A DNA stretch of 64,000 nucleotides from Sternotherus odoratus. Its lineage: Eukaryota; Chordata; Testudines; Kinosternidae. The notes beneath the pieces were generated by a model. That model did no database searches. It had not been told where the DNA came from and saw only the letters and a list, made by a program, of their open reading frames with translations. Positions within the stretch are counted from its first letter, which is position 1, and every line of letters begins with the position of its first letter. Where the stretch lies: contig JAVMKO010000004.1 of assembly GCA_032164245.1 (NCBI GenBank), forward strand, positions 36,557,626-36,621,625, given 5' to 3'. The translations under genes and the position numbers were made by a program. This document shows positions 21,125 to 33,057 of this stretch, piece after piece.

Positions 21125-21755
21125 ACTTTTGGCGCAGGGCCATAAGCACAGACTAGTGGTACCACATCGTCATGGAGACCAGAGATGACCAGCAGTGGAG
21201 CCAGAACTTTTGCATGAAGAAAGCTATATTTCTGGATCTTTGTGAGAAGATTGTCTCAACCCTCCTACATAAAGACACTCACATGAGCTCACCCTTGCCA
21301 GCCCAGAGGCAAGTTTCTATAACCCTCTGGAAGCTGGTTACCCCAGACTGCTACAGGTCTGTTGCCAACCAGTTTGGTGTTGGAAAGTTGACTGTGAGTA
21401 AGGTGGTGGCACAGGTTTCTGAGGCAATCTGTGGGGTGGGGGGAATTAAAGATATTCTTGAGATAATTGCTGGCTTTGAGAGAGGGGAGTTTCCTAAGGG
21501 TACTGGGGCCATTGATGGGACTCACATGCCCACTTTTTCCCTCCTCAAGGAGCACATGAGTACATAGGCCCCCATGGACCATAGAGGCCAATTTATGAAT
21601 GTCATTATGGGCTTCCCTTGAAAAGTTCATGATGCCAGAGTTTTTTACTGATTGGAAATCTATCTTGGGAGTCACCAAATGACATTGTCAAAAATTGAGT
21701 TGCTGTCCCCACCGTTATTCTGGGGAACCCTGCATACCCAAAATTAACAAAGAAA
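21125..21755 (+). pseudogene. Harbinger (PIF) transposase relic
   Basis: From 21172 one frame is open for 131 codons and matches the DDE_Tnp_4/HARBI1-like transposase pattern. The N-terminal 'DDQQWSQNFCMKKAIFLDLC' region is followed by 'LWKLVTPDCYRSVANQFGVG' near residue 50, a helix-turn-helix-like segment. 'GAIDGTHMP', with the first catalytic Asp, comes near residue 112. In the same frame past a TAG at 21565 and a TGA at 21619, 'DHRGQF' and 'KVHDAR' (second catalytic Asp) continue. 'GNPAYPKLTK' follows near 21722-21751 after a frame change. The segment with the third catalytic acid is missing, so the protein is dead and C-terminally truncated. In living elements this enzyme cuts and pastes DNA with 3-bp duplications, helped by a Myb/SANT-like partner. 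Confidence 0.88.
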
Positions 21756-21870
21756 ACAAATACAGCAAATAGTGAAAACGATACAAACCCCCTACCACTG
21801 CATGTCCCCTGGCCACCCAGTCTCGTTTTTCCACACAGGTAGCACGGGGGGGAATGGGAGGTGGGAATTA

Positions 21871-22395
21871 TCATAAGAACATAAGAACGGCCATACTGGG
21901 TCAGACCAAAGGTCCATCTAGCCCAGCATCCTGTCTACCGACAGTGGCCAATGCCAGGTGCCCCGGAGTGAGTGAACCTAACAGGTATGATCGAGCGATC
22001 TCTCTCCTGCCATCCATCACCCCCCTCTGACAGACAGAGGCTAGGGACACCATTCATTACCCATCCCGGCTAATAGCCATTTATGGACTTAGCCTCCATG
22101 AATTTATCCAACTCTCTTTTAAACCCTGTTATAGTCCTAGCCTTCACAGCCTCCTCAGGTAAGGAGTTCCACAGGTTGACTGTGCGCTGTGTGAAGAAGA
22201 ACTTCCTTTTATTTGTTTTAAACCTGCTGCACGCCAATTTCATTGAGTGGCCCCTAGTTCTTCTATTTTGGGAACAAGTAAATAATTTTTCCTTATTTAC
22301 TTCCTCCACACCACTCATAATTTTATATACCTCTATCATATCCCCCCTTAGTCTCCTCTTTTCCAAGCTAAAAAGGCCTAGCCACAGAAGAGGGG
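21871..22395 (-). pseudogene. CR1 LINE 3' end: ORF2 C-terminus plus 3'-UTR
   Basis: The minus strand is open for 98 codons (22366-22070) and reads as the CR1 ORF2 C-terminus. It runs from 'EKRRLRGDMIEVYKIMSGVE' through 'TRGHSMKLACSRFKTNKRKF' to 'NLWNSLPEEAVKARTITGFK', the final region after the reverse transcriptase. The stop is followed by the CR1 3'-UTR and an end in 'ttcttatgttcttatga'-type repeats at 21871, typical of CR1. The 5' truncation is near 22395. It lies within or beside the Harbinger relic, so it most likely inserted after that element. The plus-strand frame here is a shadow. Confidence 0.92.
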
Positions 22396-22429
22396 TTAAA
22401 AAATGAAGAACAGCATGGTATTTAGTTGC

Positions 22430-22830
22430 CCTGCCAGCGGCTCATGAGGTTTGACAGCATGGCCAACCCCAACATGGAGTTGTCCAAGCTACTTCTGGAC
22501 TGAAGATATGTTGCTCAGGCCATGGTTTGGGAGAGGCAGCAGTACCCTATTCTCTTCCAGCCAGGATGGAGATGAGCCGCTCAAACCATTCTCTCAGTTG
22601 AGCTCCCTTAGCCATTGTTCTTTTTCTGGGAACTGTGGTGCAAGTGCCCACTCCCTTGCTGAAACCCTCTCCTCCAGCTGCACACAGAGCCGCAACCTTT
22701 CCTCCTGCCTTTCAGCGTGTCTCCAGTCTTGAGTTCCTCTAATACTGGACTTGCTTGTCGGCCCTCTCAAAAACTTCAACCACAATTTCATCATGGAAGC
22801 GCTTCCTTTTGGTACAGTCCAGGAAGATAT
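22430..22830 (-). pseudogene. Possible Harbinger accessory (Myb/SANT-like) ORF remnant
   Basis: On the minus strand from about 22830, 'KRKRFHDEIVVEVFERADK' leads, after a frame change, to a charged helical stretch rich in Glu, Arg and Gln (AERQEERLRLCVQLEERVSA, 22720-22660 region). The C-terminal part of Harbinger Myb/SANT-like proteins has this character. Such partners often lie opposite the transposase in these elements, which fits the position. The DNA-binding trihelix itself is not visible, so the call is tentative. Confidence 0.35.
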
Positions 22831-23811
22831 GTTAGGCCAGGGATCAAGCTGTACATGTACAGCAGCCAGCAGAAATTGAAGGGCCTGAAACAGGACAACA
22901 GTTCCTCCTGAAACAGAGGATTATTGTCTAAAATACCTCAGTTGAAGCGCACAGAATTAATTCTTGTGGCATTTCAAGGACATAAAATGTTACATGTCAA
23001 AACTCAACTGCAATATATTGTGAAAGGGATGCTTCTGTCCAGAGAACCTCCCTGGACACAGCCTAATTAATCGCAGTTATAGCAGTGCAGAGACAATGGT
23101 AAGTTTCAAATTACAAGCTGTTTTTGTTTTATAAAAATTCCATAAGTACTTGGGTTGTGGGTAGGTGGCAAATAGCTTTTAACAAAAGAATTTTCTATCA
23201 TTTCACTTTTGGAAGACATAACTCTTCTTGTGGTGCCCTATTGGCAAAGGGAGATGTTATTCCAGCTGCTAGTGGGAAACCTGCAGCGTGTGCAGCTGAA
23301 GTATTCAAACATATAGTGGCTAAATAGCACATCTATGAGTGGAGTGGGCTAATCAGCTATCCAGGGTGGCCCTAGAAAATATGCTCTTCCATGCAATGTG
23401 ATTACCTGTCTGGAGTTTCTGCTTCAGAAAAAGTTTGCAGCTACCATGAGGGATTTAACAGGATGTTGTGTTAGCTTCCACATGGCTTAGCCTGTTATGA
23501 CAGTGTGCAAACATGCAGAAATCCACAGCCTTTCTCCTTCCCACTCCCAGCACATTTCTGGACAAAAATTGACACCTTGGTTGTTCTTGGGAGAAATTAT
23601 TTTGTTACCTGTGGACTGCCTCTAACTGAAATGGGCTATATTTGGAAATTGAACACATATCCCCAAACACAATCTGAGCACAGGCTTACACTGCAGTGTG
23701 GACATACTCTGAGTGCTATGGTACATCAGCCCTTTCTTGATATCAGTCAGTGTGCTCTGATCTGCACACTACTAGCTCAGAGACAGTGCTGTACAGATCC
23801 CAGATTCTAGG
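22831..23811. other. No gene recognised
   Basis: May include the far end of the Harbinger relic near 22930. A 101-codon plus frame at 23505-23810 has no visible domain. Confidence 0.4.
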
Positions 23812-24066
23812 AGAGGCAATATGGTCTAGTGGATAGAAGTGGAAGCTGGGCCAACATCTGAGCTCTATTTCTGGCTCTGCCTCTGTATGGCCTTGGACAA
23901 GCCAGTTCACCTCTCATTGCCTGTTTCCTTTCCCACCTCTCTAGTCTGTTGAGACTGGAAGCTCTTCAGAGCAGGAATTGTCTCTCATTACATTTGTACA
24001 GTGCCAAACACAATGGGGCTCCCAATCTCAATAGAGCCCAAGGCACTGCTGCAATACTGACACTAC
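23812..24066 (+). repeat. MIR-type CORE-SINE, nearly full length
   Basis: The tRNA-like head 'tatggtctagtggatagaag' is followed by the core 'ttggacaagccagttcacct' and by the L2-like tail 'cagagcaggaattgtctctc' and 'tgtacagtgccaaacacaat'. Box A- and box B-like regions are decayed. Confidence 0.85.
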
Positions 24067-24402
24067 AGTTTCTTTCCTTTGGTGGATGTCAAACTGAATA
24101 CACATCTTCCAAGTGTGTATCAGAGTTCATCTAGTAGGGCTGACAGAAGAAAAGAATGCAAATACCCCAAATATAGCAGCTCACATAGTTAAAATAAAAT
24201 CTCACCATAGAAGCTCCTGTCCCAGGAGAGAGTACCACCCAGATAACCATGCCCCGTGAGCCTCTTCAGGTTTACTGTGTGGACTGCCCCCTCTTGCTCA
24301 CCTCTCTTCTGGAAGGTAATTAGGTGCTGGGTCCACAGGACCCACTGGCAAGAATTCAGTTCTATCATGTGTAGTACTGGATCCTCCAACATTCAGAGGT
24401 TT
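24067..24402. other. No gene or classified repeat seen
   Basis: Unique-looking sequence that ends with the 9-bp duplication of the next PLE copy. Confidence 0.4.
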
Positions 24403-24532
24403 AGAATCAGAGAGGTAGCCATGTTGGTCTGGAACAGCAGAGGTAACAAAGAGTCCTGTGGCACCTTAAAGACTAACTAAAGTATTGAAGCATAAGCTTT
24501 CATGGGCTAATACCGACTTCGTCGGATGCAAG
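24403..24532 (-). mobile_element. PLE 3'-end copy, simple insertion
   Basis: CAGAGGTTT at 24394-24402 and 24533-24541 is an exact 9-bp duplication. Between lies the PLE tail on the minus strand, starting just upstream of the hammerhead-like core (minus CCGACGA near 24525) and ending at 'gattct'. There is no inversion in this copy. Confidence 0.85.
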
Positions 24533-27119
24533 CAGAGGTTTGTAGCTGCTATTTGTCCCTCCCCCACTGATTATAGATCCCACTTATGACTTTCCCAAAA
24601 ACTTTCCAAATTTTACATGAGTTTACGTGCCTTCCTCATTCCTGCAGATCCCGGCTCTTTTATATCCATTCTAATCTGTAACTCTTGGGGTAATACATGC
24701 CCGCCTACATTACCCCTACATATTATATTTTAAATTAAGTTAGTCAAATATCACATGGGGGAAAAGCCTGTCATAAAAACACACACACAAAAACTCTTGA
24801 TTTCTGCCTCAACATGAAATTTGGAATGAAAATCAAAGTTACAAAAGGTACAATGGGCAGTGTATACAATTTACACCTTGAAGCTGTATAAATCAAGAAA
24901 AATGTGACTGGCTTTAAACACTTTGGATTGTATTTTATAGCAACATATAGCTCATTTTTTCCATCTTTTCTGCCAACTTGCTGAGTGCTCACTTTCCCCA
25001 TCTACCCCACACAAACTGCTCTATAATGCTTCTTTATATTAATTCTAGCATATTTGTGTTAAAGAAAAGAATGTATACAAAGTGGTTGCATGAAGAAAAA
25101 CAGGACTTGCCAGCAGACATCAGACAGAAGTCCTTGAGTCCAGATCTTTTCTATTTTGATTTTTATTCCGTGACTATCTGAGTGCCTTCCAGCAATATAC
25201 CAAGTGACATTGTTAGCACCTGTCATGTGTGATTTCTTCTCCATTCTGAAACGGAGACTATTTTTATTTTGATTATGATGCTTTGTGTTTTTGTGCATGA
25301 GGGCATGGTCCAAGAAGTACACCAACAAAAAAGAGTTCCACAGTCTTGGATCAGCCCATGAGAAAGCATCTGTTCACATAAGAAACCTTTAACCTTGCAG
25401 GAGACCATTCATTCATACTAAAGAAGTGGAGTTGAGACTGTGGTCATGGCCTCAAAGCATGAGATGATCTTTCAGAAATCTTGGGCCCAAATCAGAAAGA
25501 TCTTTCAAGATAAGGACAAGATGTTTTCCTCCCAATCCCCTCTCCTGTACCTCTCAAATCCCTTATTTAAAATAGGAAATAGCTGTGGTAACTGGTGTTC
25601 GTGAACATTAACAGGACCAGAACCTATCCATTATCTAACAGTACATCTCTACGCAGCAAAGATTACAAATCCCAGCCAACTTCACTGAGCACAGTAAACA
25701 AGTAGTTAGTAACAACTTTAATTTATACATTCAGTGTTAGATTTTAGATCTACAGTTTTAAAATGTGCATAAAGAGTACAATAAGAAGTTAGGATTTTAT
25801 TTTCAAAGTAATGTGCAAAAAGCACAGAAATCCCTACTGCTTTCAAGTAAAATTTTCTGTTTTCTGAGATTTCTCCTATTTGCTTGTTTCATTCTTTAAA
25901 ACTCTGTGTTACACTGGAGTAACTGCCACTTGAGATGAGAGACATTTGACAATCAGAATGAAATTATCTATTAACATCCTTGCAAAAAGTGTCATGGATG
26001 TGCAATGATCACAGATGGTCAAGACTGAATTTTTCACATCTCCCTCTTACGGACAGTCCCTTGTGCAACACTGGGGTATTGGCTCAGAACAGTTGTGTAT
26101 GGAAAAGTACTGCAATACCAGTTTCTGCAACTCCTGGTCTCAACACTACTCAGAAAATTGTAAACAATTCTATGGGTATTTTTTAAACAAATATGAAATC
26201 TAGCAAAATTAGAGCCCAATGTGGTAAGGCTCTATTAGAATAAAGATAATATCAAAGAAGTGCTGAGAACTCCCATTATTATGAGCTTCTTTTCACATGC
26301 TTCTTTATTATTCTTTTTAATAGCGGTCAAAATATAGTCATTAAAGGTGACAGCCTAACCATATTGGATTTCTTTTTAATCAGAGCTTGAGTGCAGTGTA
26401 ATAATTGTTGCTACATGATGTACTGTGCACTGCCAATGTCAAGCTGGCTTCACCTTGCCTCCTTTTTTCCAGCGTGAGAAATGTATTTATTAATTTATTA
26501 GTCCTGTGAGTGGTATGTGTATCTAATGGGGATTTTGATGGTAAAATAGCCTGGTTATAGTGCATGATTGATTAAATTACTCATCACAACTTTAAAACTC
26601 ACACTGCCTTAAATTTCAGAAAAGGAATAGATGTTTTATAGCCCATGTATATTTCATGGGCTTTTCATCAGTACTACCAGACTAACTATCAAGTACACTG
26701 TATAACACCTTTTTGACTCATGTAATTCTGTGATTAGAACAGCTTCCAACGACAGAAAGAAATGCTACAGAAAGAAAAAACTCTGAGGCAGCAGCTTTAA
26801 AAAATCACTTCAAACAAATGTGAATTCTTTAATTTTTACCTGTAAGAAATCAAAAAAGTCAGACATTACTTTGGAGACTTAATTATATATATTTAAATAA
26901 AGTATGAGAATGGAGCAGTTCTAAACCAGGAGATATTGTGGACAGGTCTCTCCTGCTAAAGATAAAAAAGCTATTTTCAAGGCAGAATATTGTGCCAATG
27001 ACTTTGTGTTATTAAAAACACTATTTACAATTTCTACATAATAGAAATTCATCCAAGAAGAATTCAAATTTGTAAAGTGTTTTGATAAGCCCCATGTTAC
27101 TGCCATGATTACAACAGGT
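24533..27119. other. No gene seen; AT-rich
   Basis: Contains a short CA tract at 24778-24789. Frames are short, overlap each other on both strands, and none has a domain. Confidence 0.5.
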
Positions 27120-27720
27120 AAACATTATATTGCTTATCTTATTAGAGAGTACTCTGAGGCAGAAAGAGATTTTTCAATGATTTGGAGAACTGGGGGTAAT
27201 TCAAAAGACTGGAAGAATGCTAATATTGCACAAGCTTTAAAAAGGGAGATTGTCAGGATGACCCAAATTATTATAGGCCTGTCACAGATCGATGTCAGGC
27301 TGACAAGATAACAGTGCACCTGACAAGGACTTGGTTAAGAAAGAATTAAAAGAGGGTAATACAATTAATGCAGATCAACATGGGTTTATGTAAATCATGC
27401 TTCATATCTTTTTTTGGACAAGATTACAAGTAAATAAAGGTAATAGTGTTCATGTAATACAGTTAGACTTCAGTACAATGTTTGACTTGGTACGACATGA
27501 CATTTTGATTAAGAAACTAGAATTATACAAATTCAACCTGGCACACAATAAATGGATTAAGAACTGGTTGACTGATAGATGTCAAAAATGTAATTGTAAA
27601 TGGGGAATCATCATCAGGTAAGTGTGTTTGCAGCAGGGTCCCACAGATATCGGTTTTGGCTGTACACTAGCTGAATTTTTCTCAATAACCTGGATGAAAA
27701 TATAAAATAATTACTGGTAA
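27120..27720 (+). pseudogene. CR1-clade LINE reverse-transcriptase relic
   Basis: Decayed ORF2 in several frames. 'WRTGGNSKDWKNANIAQALK' (27184-27243) matches the region just before the fingers of CR1 reverse transcriptase. 'VIQLDFSTMFDLVRHDILIK' (27456-27515) is motif A, with LDFS...FD holding the first catalytic Asp. 'NKWIKNWLTDRCQK' follows. The next expected block (SGVPQGSVLGP) survives only as traces near 27620-27660, and the FADD active site is not found. Both ends are truncated and the reading frame is broken at least twice. Confidence 0.82.
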
Positions 27721-27794
27721 ATTTTCAAATGACAAAAAATTGTGGAAGCCAATTCTTGTATTAGATTAACAAAATTAGAGGTGGCAAGAAAGGA

Positions 27795-27905
27795 ATCTGA
27801 GCCACAGAGACTTGAACAAGGTCACACAGAATTTCAGTGGTAGAACTGGGAATAAAAGCCAGAGCTACTGGGTCCCAGAATGTGACACTCTCCCATAGAC
27901 CCTGA
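27795..27905 (-). repeat. MIR-type CORE-SINE fragment
   Basis: 'Gaacaaggtcacacagaatt' and 'gtggtagaactgggaataaa' are the reverse complement of the MIR core and the region 5' of it. Confidence 0.75.
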
Positions 27906-27955
27906 TTCCTCCCTGTGGGAGCATCTTCATTAACTTTTCTGGTGACTAGAGGGAT

Positions 27956-28056
27956 ATAGCAGAGGTAACAAAGTCCTGTGGCAACTTAAGGACTAACTAT
28001 AAAGTTTTGAAGCATAAGCTTTCGTGGGCTAATACCCACTTCGTCGGATGCAAGCT
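27956..28056 (-). mobile_element. PLE 3'-end copy, truncated at its 3' side
   Basis: Shares 'tagcagaggtaacaaagtcc' through 'ttcgtgggctaatacccact' with the 20779 and 24403 copies, then ends at 'ttcgtcggatgcaag' as 24403 does. The outermost 'gaatcagagaggtagcc' part is missing. No duplication was found. Confidence 0.8.
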
Positions 28057-28944
28057 TGGTTAGGTTTAGTGTGAGCCAATATTATATTCCACAGGGTGTA
28101 AACAGTTCACACTAAAAGTAGGCTAACAATTCATAACAAAAATTGATGAATATTTCCTCCTTATTCACAAATTACTTCTTCAAACAACATTCATGTTAGT
28201 AAATTAATTGGACAGGATATTCACAGAAAAAACACATATTTTGTGTGAATTGTACTTACTTCCAAATCTTAGGGCTAGATCGCTCCAGTTCCCAGACAAA
28301 AGTCCACGGGAAAGGAGGAAAACTCCAAAAAGACTCCTCAGAGATTTAAAGTGACTTCATTTCAAACCTCAACTGTTGATTTTTTTTTTGCGTTATTCAC
28401 CCATTTCTAACTTCACATAATCCTCAGTTTAACATATTCTATTTTGTTGAATAGAGGTTGACATTCCACACTCATCGCCAAGATATCCATACAGTACAGA
28501 AACAATAAGTGTCTTAATTTTACATTTAACCTAGATAAAACAGGGAGAATCAATAATTTTTTTTCTATTCCATTATGCTCTCCTTCCCTTCCTTATAATC
28601 CATCTTTTTTCCTTTCACTCCTAAACTCCACAGCCTCTTCCTTGTTTCTCCAACTCCTGCTTCTTTCATCTTCTGCCCCAACACATCTTCCAGGTCTTGC
28701 CTTCCATAGCCTCTCCAGCTTCACCGTCTTTTCCCCCTATTACATGACTTTTACAACCATCCTCTTCTCCTTTATAGTTATCAATAACAAGCATAATAAT
28801 AGCAAGGTGACAATAACAAAAAAAATCAAACTTTTCAAACAACCTTCCCAAGTCTATTAAAAAGTCACAAAACCTATCCAGGAATGCAGACTAACATGTT
28901 TTATTTACAGGCTTATTTTCATTAATTAAAAAAAATAATATTTA
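28057..28944. other. No gene recognised
   Basis: A pyrimidine-rich stretch at 28560-28760 gives overlapping frames of 60-70 codons on both strands; none has a domain. Confidence 0.45.
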
Positions 28945-29055
28945 TTAAGCTTGTCTCTCTCACCAACAGAAGTTGGCCCAATAAAAGATATTACCTCACG
29001 CGACCTTGTCTTTCTAATATCCTGGGACCAACATGACTACAGCACCACAGCATAT
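28945..29055 (+). repeat. PLE-type 3'-end variant fragment
   Basis: 'Agcttgtctctctcaccaac', 'agaagttggcccaataaaag' and 'tcctgggaccaacatgacta' belong to a related tail subfamily known from turtles. The usual 'gaaagctt' core end is reduced to 'aagctt'. Confidence 0.65.
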
Positions 29056-32000
29056 AGCACACATGCAAGTAGAATGCTGTTCTTTCAAGGAGCCCACTGA
29101 ATTTTCTTGAAACTGCCAGGAAGTTATAATAGCAGAAACAAGGCTGGTCTCGTATATCATTGTGTCATCTATCTAATGTAGGACTAAGACTTTTTTTTTT
29201 AAATAAATTAAAAAATTTCTAATAAATACTCCATAGCTTTGAAGTCAACAGGGCCCTATATCGGTGCACTACCTTGCCTGTAAACATGTTGCAAGATTAG
29301 GGCCTCTAACAGGAAATTAGCAAACTTCAGCTTTTATCTCCCATTTTCAATTTAGTACTGGTGAAAGATGAATGATTAATAGCCATAGAAAATCAAATCC
29401 TCTATTTACCCACAGAGAGAGGGCATCCCTGGTGTTGTGTTCCATCCCAGACCTGGAGGAATTACCTCTGGGATAAAATTATTTAAATTCTCTTACCATT
29501 CCAGTCCATTTGTCTTTTTGCTGCAAATGCCAGCAGATATGCCAATTCTGAGACTGAACAGTGTAATCTGACAAAACTAAAAGTAGTTTAATAATGCTTA
29601 AAAAACACACAGAGTATTAAGTACAGTCGATAATTGGAGGAAGTGTTTGTGAAAAGCAACCAAGTCTAATACACTTGCACTGACCATACTCTGCCTGCCT
29701 GAAATACATATATTGCTTAATGTAGGTGACCTAAGAACAAGATTTCAATCCCGTTTTCCATTTTTCAAAATAAAAAGTGATGACAGGTGACTGGTAATTG
29801 CAAAGGCAATTATTCTGATGCTATTGACGAATGTCTGGAAATGTGCATTTCCTTGTAAATTGATGCCATAGGAATACATGCTGGACTATATACGGTAACT
29901 GTTGTAACATTCTTACCATAAATTGACCTGTGTAACATCTGAATGATCCTGCATGTAAAAGGGATGGTTGTGGGTAATAGAGATCAGTCACATAATCTTG
30001 GCATCTGTACTGCACACCCTATAGCAGAAGTCTGGAAGACACGGTCTCAGTGCTAAGACTTTCAATTTCTACCTTCGGGACAGGATCCATATGTAAAAAA
30101 TTTCACCGTTTCTTTCCCCAGAAACATCCCAAAGGGTATATTACATGAAATATATATGAGTTTTTAAAATACCCCAAATACCCCACACAGGTTTTTTTTC
30201 CTTCAATTTTATATTTAGTGTAATGTTCTGGATGGACATTAACTTTAATTACTCTTATTTAGGAATTCTGCCTATCTACAGAGACCGCAGCTATTTTGTT
30301 GCGATAGTTGCTGCAGCCTACCATTTACAGGAGATACACACACAGTTCTCTCTTATTTTTGCTTTCATTTGCTGTTTTCCTTAAAATAAAATAATTCAAA
30401 CTCTACAGGATTACTCTTTGGTTATGGCAAAAAACACAATAGGGACCAATGACAACTAGACAGTAGCCTTTTTTGTTCTCATACCAATAAGCTCTGCATG
30501 AGGTTGCTGGGCATGTTTCTGGGTAGGATGAAGTAAATACCTAAACATCATCCTCTTGTAAACATAGGAAAATTAATAGAAACTGAAGGAAAATTCTTCA
30601 TACATCATTCTTCAAATAATGTCTACAATTAATTGGAAAAGATGTTTCAAAAGTATACCTGCCACCCTATTTAATGTTTTCTATTTTAAAAAAATGTAGT
30701 GTACAATAAGCATAACTAAAGTAGATACATTTGGTAATTACATTTTCTACAGATCCCACAATGGACTTTATCAGCTGTTCCAGTATTTTCAGACCAAAAT
30801 GATTGAGACTGAAAATGATCACAGAGGCACATGTAGTAGTTGTCTTACCACAGATATAGTAAATAAACAGAGAAGAAAAATAGATATCACAGTAACTATA
30901 AATTCTTATGTAAGCAATAACACACACCAGGGATCTGTGTCAATTTCAAAGGCTCTTGTTGCATGTGCAGTACCAAGTTACCACAGCAATGACCCTTTGA
31001 AGAGGAAATGCCAGCAGCTGAATTTGCGGGCAGCTTGGGCCAATCCCAAACAGACCCAAAAATGAAGTGGATTGTATTTAAAAGAAAAAGGGCCTGATTT
31101 AGGTAAAAAATCAGTGTAATTAAATTCATTTTTAATTTAATGTGAAGGTTTTTTCCATAGCTGTGCTGGAGGTAAAGAAGGAGTTTTTAACTGTTCCACA
31201 ATCTTTGCAAACTAGAATTGTTCCAGATGGCAGATGGTTTGTTTAATCCAGGCTTGGTTGCAAAATGAATATTTTGCTCTGTGAGGAATGACCCTCTGCT
31301 TTGCAGATAAGATAGCTCAGATTCAGACTGGAATTTTTGCCACCTTGGGAAACATAATATGAAGTTTTATGTGCTTCAGTTTTGGCCAGTCTCACTTACA
31401 TTCTAGAGATTTCTGGGGAGCTCTGGATTAATGTGACATTTGACTGGTTAAACCCAATGGTGAAATGCTGAGCCAGTTCTTAGAAGAAATTGTTACTTTG
31501 TCTTTGTGAAGTCAGGATGACAATCTCTTTTTTTAAAAATTAATTGTTAGGAAGTCACCTCATGAAACTTGCTGACAATTTCACTATCTATCGCTGTGTG
31601 TGTGGAGGTCACATCCATTAAGTATCAAGTGACTATGGGTGGAATAAAAAAGGTATAGCTCCAAGAAGTGTCGGAAAAGCCATCTTTATTCAAAGTTAAG
31701 AACCTAAACCATAAACAAAGTCTCATTCCCCTAAATGAATCCTGGAGTATGATCAGTTCCAGAGATAAAAAACATATCTAGTCCACAGTTCCACCTTCCC
31801 TTACCCAGGGGAATTTTTACAAGCTAGAAGACTGGCATCAAAATCCCCATCAGCTAGGCAGAAAATTGGCCACTGGAAACCTGTTGCTGAATCATTTAAT
31901 TCCACCTCAGACTTTGGGTAACTGTTTTTGGGATGCTTCTGGATGATTGTATTTCAGATGTATGTGCTTTGTACTCAATAAAAACACTCTTGTGTGTATC

Positions 32001-32190
32001 AATCATTTATCAGATGCAAGTGCTGCATCCCATTGATTTATTTCCTGACATTTCCTGGAAAACAGAGATTAGTTACCATAGCTCTGGATTCTGTCAGATA
32101 ATCCCTAGTAACTGATGTATCATATCAGACTCTTTATTGGGTAGAATGAGGATTAGAAAAGGGGTGTCAAAGCAGGAATGACTTAATTAA
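29056..32190. other. No gene seen; AT-rich
   Basis: More than 3 kb without a recognised repeat or exon. Overlapping frames at 30667-31129 on both strands are AT-rich and have no motif. Confidence 0.5.
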
Positions 32191-32636
32191 ATGTTGTTCT
32201 TAACACTGAAGATAGTACAACTAGGTATACATATAGTAATAGCATGGATTCCAGAGCATGTTGGGATATCAGAAAATGAAATTAAAAATGATGAGGTTGA
32301 TATGACTATCCCTCTGAGTAAACAGACTTCAAAATTTTGGTTAAGAGAGAACTTAAAATGGAATGTCAAGAACTATGAACCAAAGAGAAAAAAAGATAAA
32401 GGTTCGATGAAATACATCCTAAACTCAAGGATAATGGTATACTTGATTGCTATAATGAAAGAAGTGAAATAATTATATTTAGAGTGCTAACAGGTCATTG
32501 TGACCTGAATGATACTTTACATTTACTAAGCAAGTTCAACATTGGATTGTGCAATATAGGCAAAGTCCAAGAAACTGCTGAGCGTCTCCTGTGGCAATGC
32601 AGGGAGAATTACATAGAAAGAAAAATTAAGAACTAA
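32191..32636 (+). pseudogene. LINE relic with RNase H domain and C-terminal zinc-knuckle region
   Basis: 'IHIVIAWIPEHVGISENE' (about 32221-32280) matches the end of the RNase H fold in I/Nimb-type non-LTR elements (WIPxHxGIxGNExAD); the last Asp region is altered to KNDEVD. After one frame change at about 32466, an open stretch to the stop at 32634-32636 reads 'FRVLTGHCDLNDTL', then 'FNIGLCNIGKVQETAERLLW' and 'QC'. This is the conserved RLxTGHxxLN...GxCxxC..ETxEHxLxxC tail that follows RNase H in those elements. One Cys of the knuckle is replaced (CNIG). Everything upstream, including the reverse transcriptase, is missing or unrecognisable. The clade is inferred. Confidence 0.72.
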
Positions 32637-32962
32637 GACAACTCAAGATGAAAGAATATAACCTGGAGGGATTGGTGAGAGTTCTGGGAAAGTAGGGTAG
32701 CATTAAGAAAGCATTACTTCCCTTAGAATTTCTATTGGTGCAAGAAACTTTTTCCAATGGACTCTGAAGGTCTTCTGCCATCATTTACTTTGCAATGAGG
32801 TAATTTTGTCAATTTCATTGTAGATTTCCATGACTCTGCTCCATAAAGGAGGATGGACATGATGCCAGTATTTAAAAAAATGAATTTTTATATCAGTGCC
32901 GATCATATTAAGTTTCCAAATCTTTTAATTTATTAAAGTTGTTTGCTGCTTTTGATATTTGC
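32637..32962. other. No gene or classified repeat seen
   Basis: May include the 3'-UTR of the LINE relic; nothing specific is visible. Confidence 0.4.
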
Positions 32963-33057
32963 TGCACATACAAAAAGAAACAGGAAATCTACAGGCCATG
33001 AAGTAACAACAAACAATGAAGATCACTTCCCTCCCCATCCCAGCCCCCAAGCTTATT
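32963..33057 (+). repeat. Dispersed duplication, copy 1
   Basis: The stretch from 'tgcacatacaaaaagaaaca' to 'cttccctcc' and then 'agcttatt' recurs at 35124-35203. Copy 1 has 15 extra bases (ccatcccagccccca) before 'agcttatt'. Confidence 0.9.

Noticed and set aside
22083..22406. 107-codon plus frame
   Set aside because: Antisense shadow of the CR1 ORF2 C-terminus on the minus strand.
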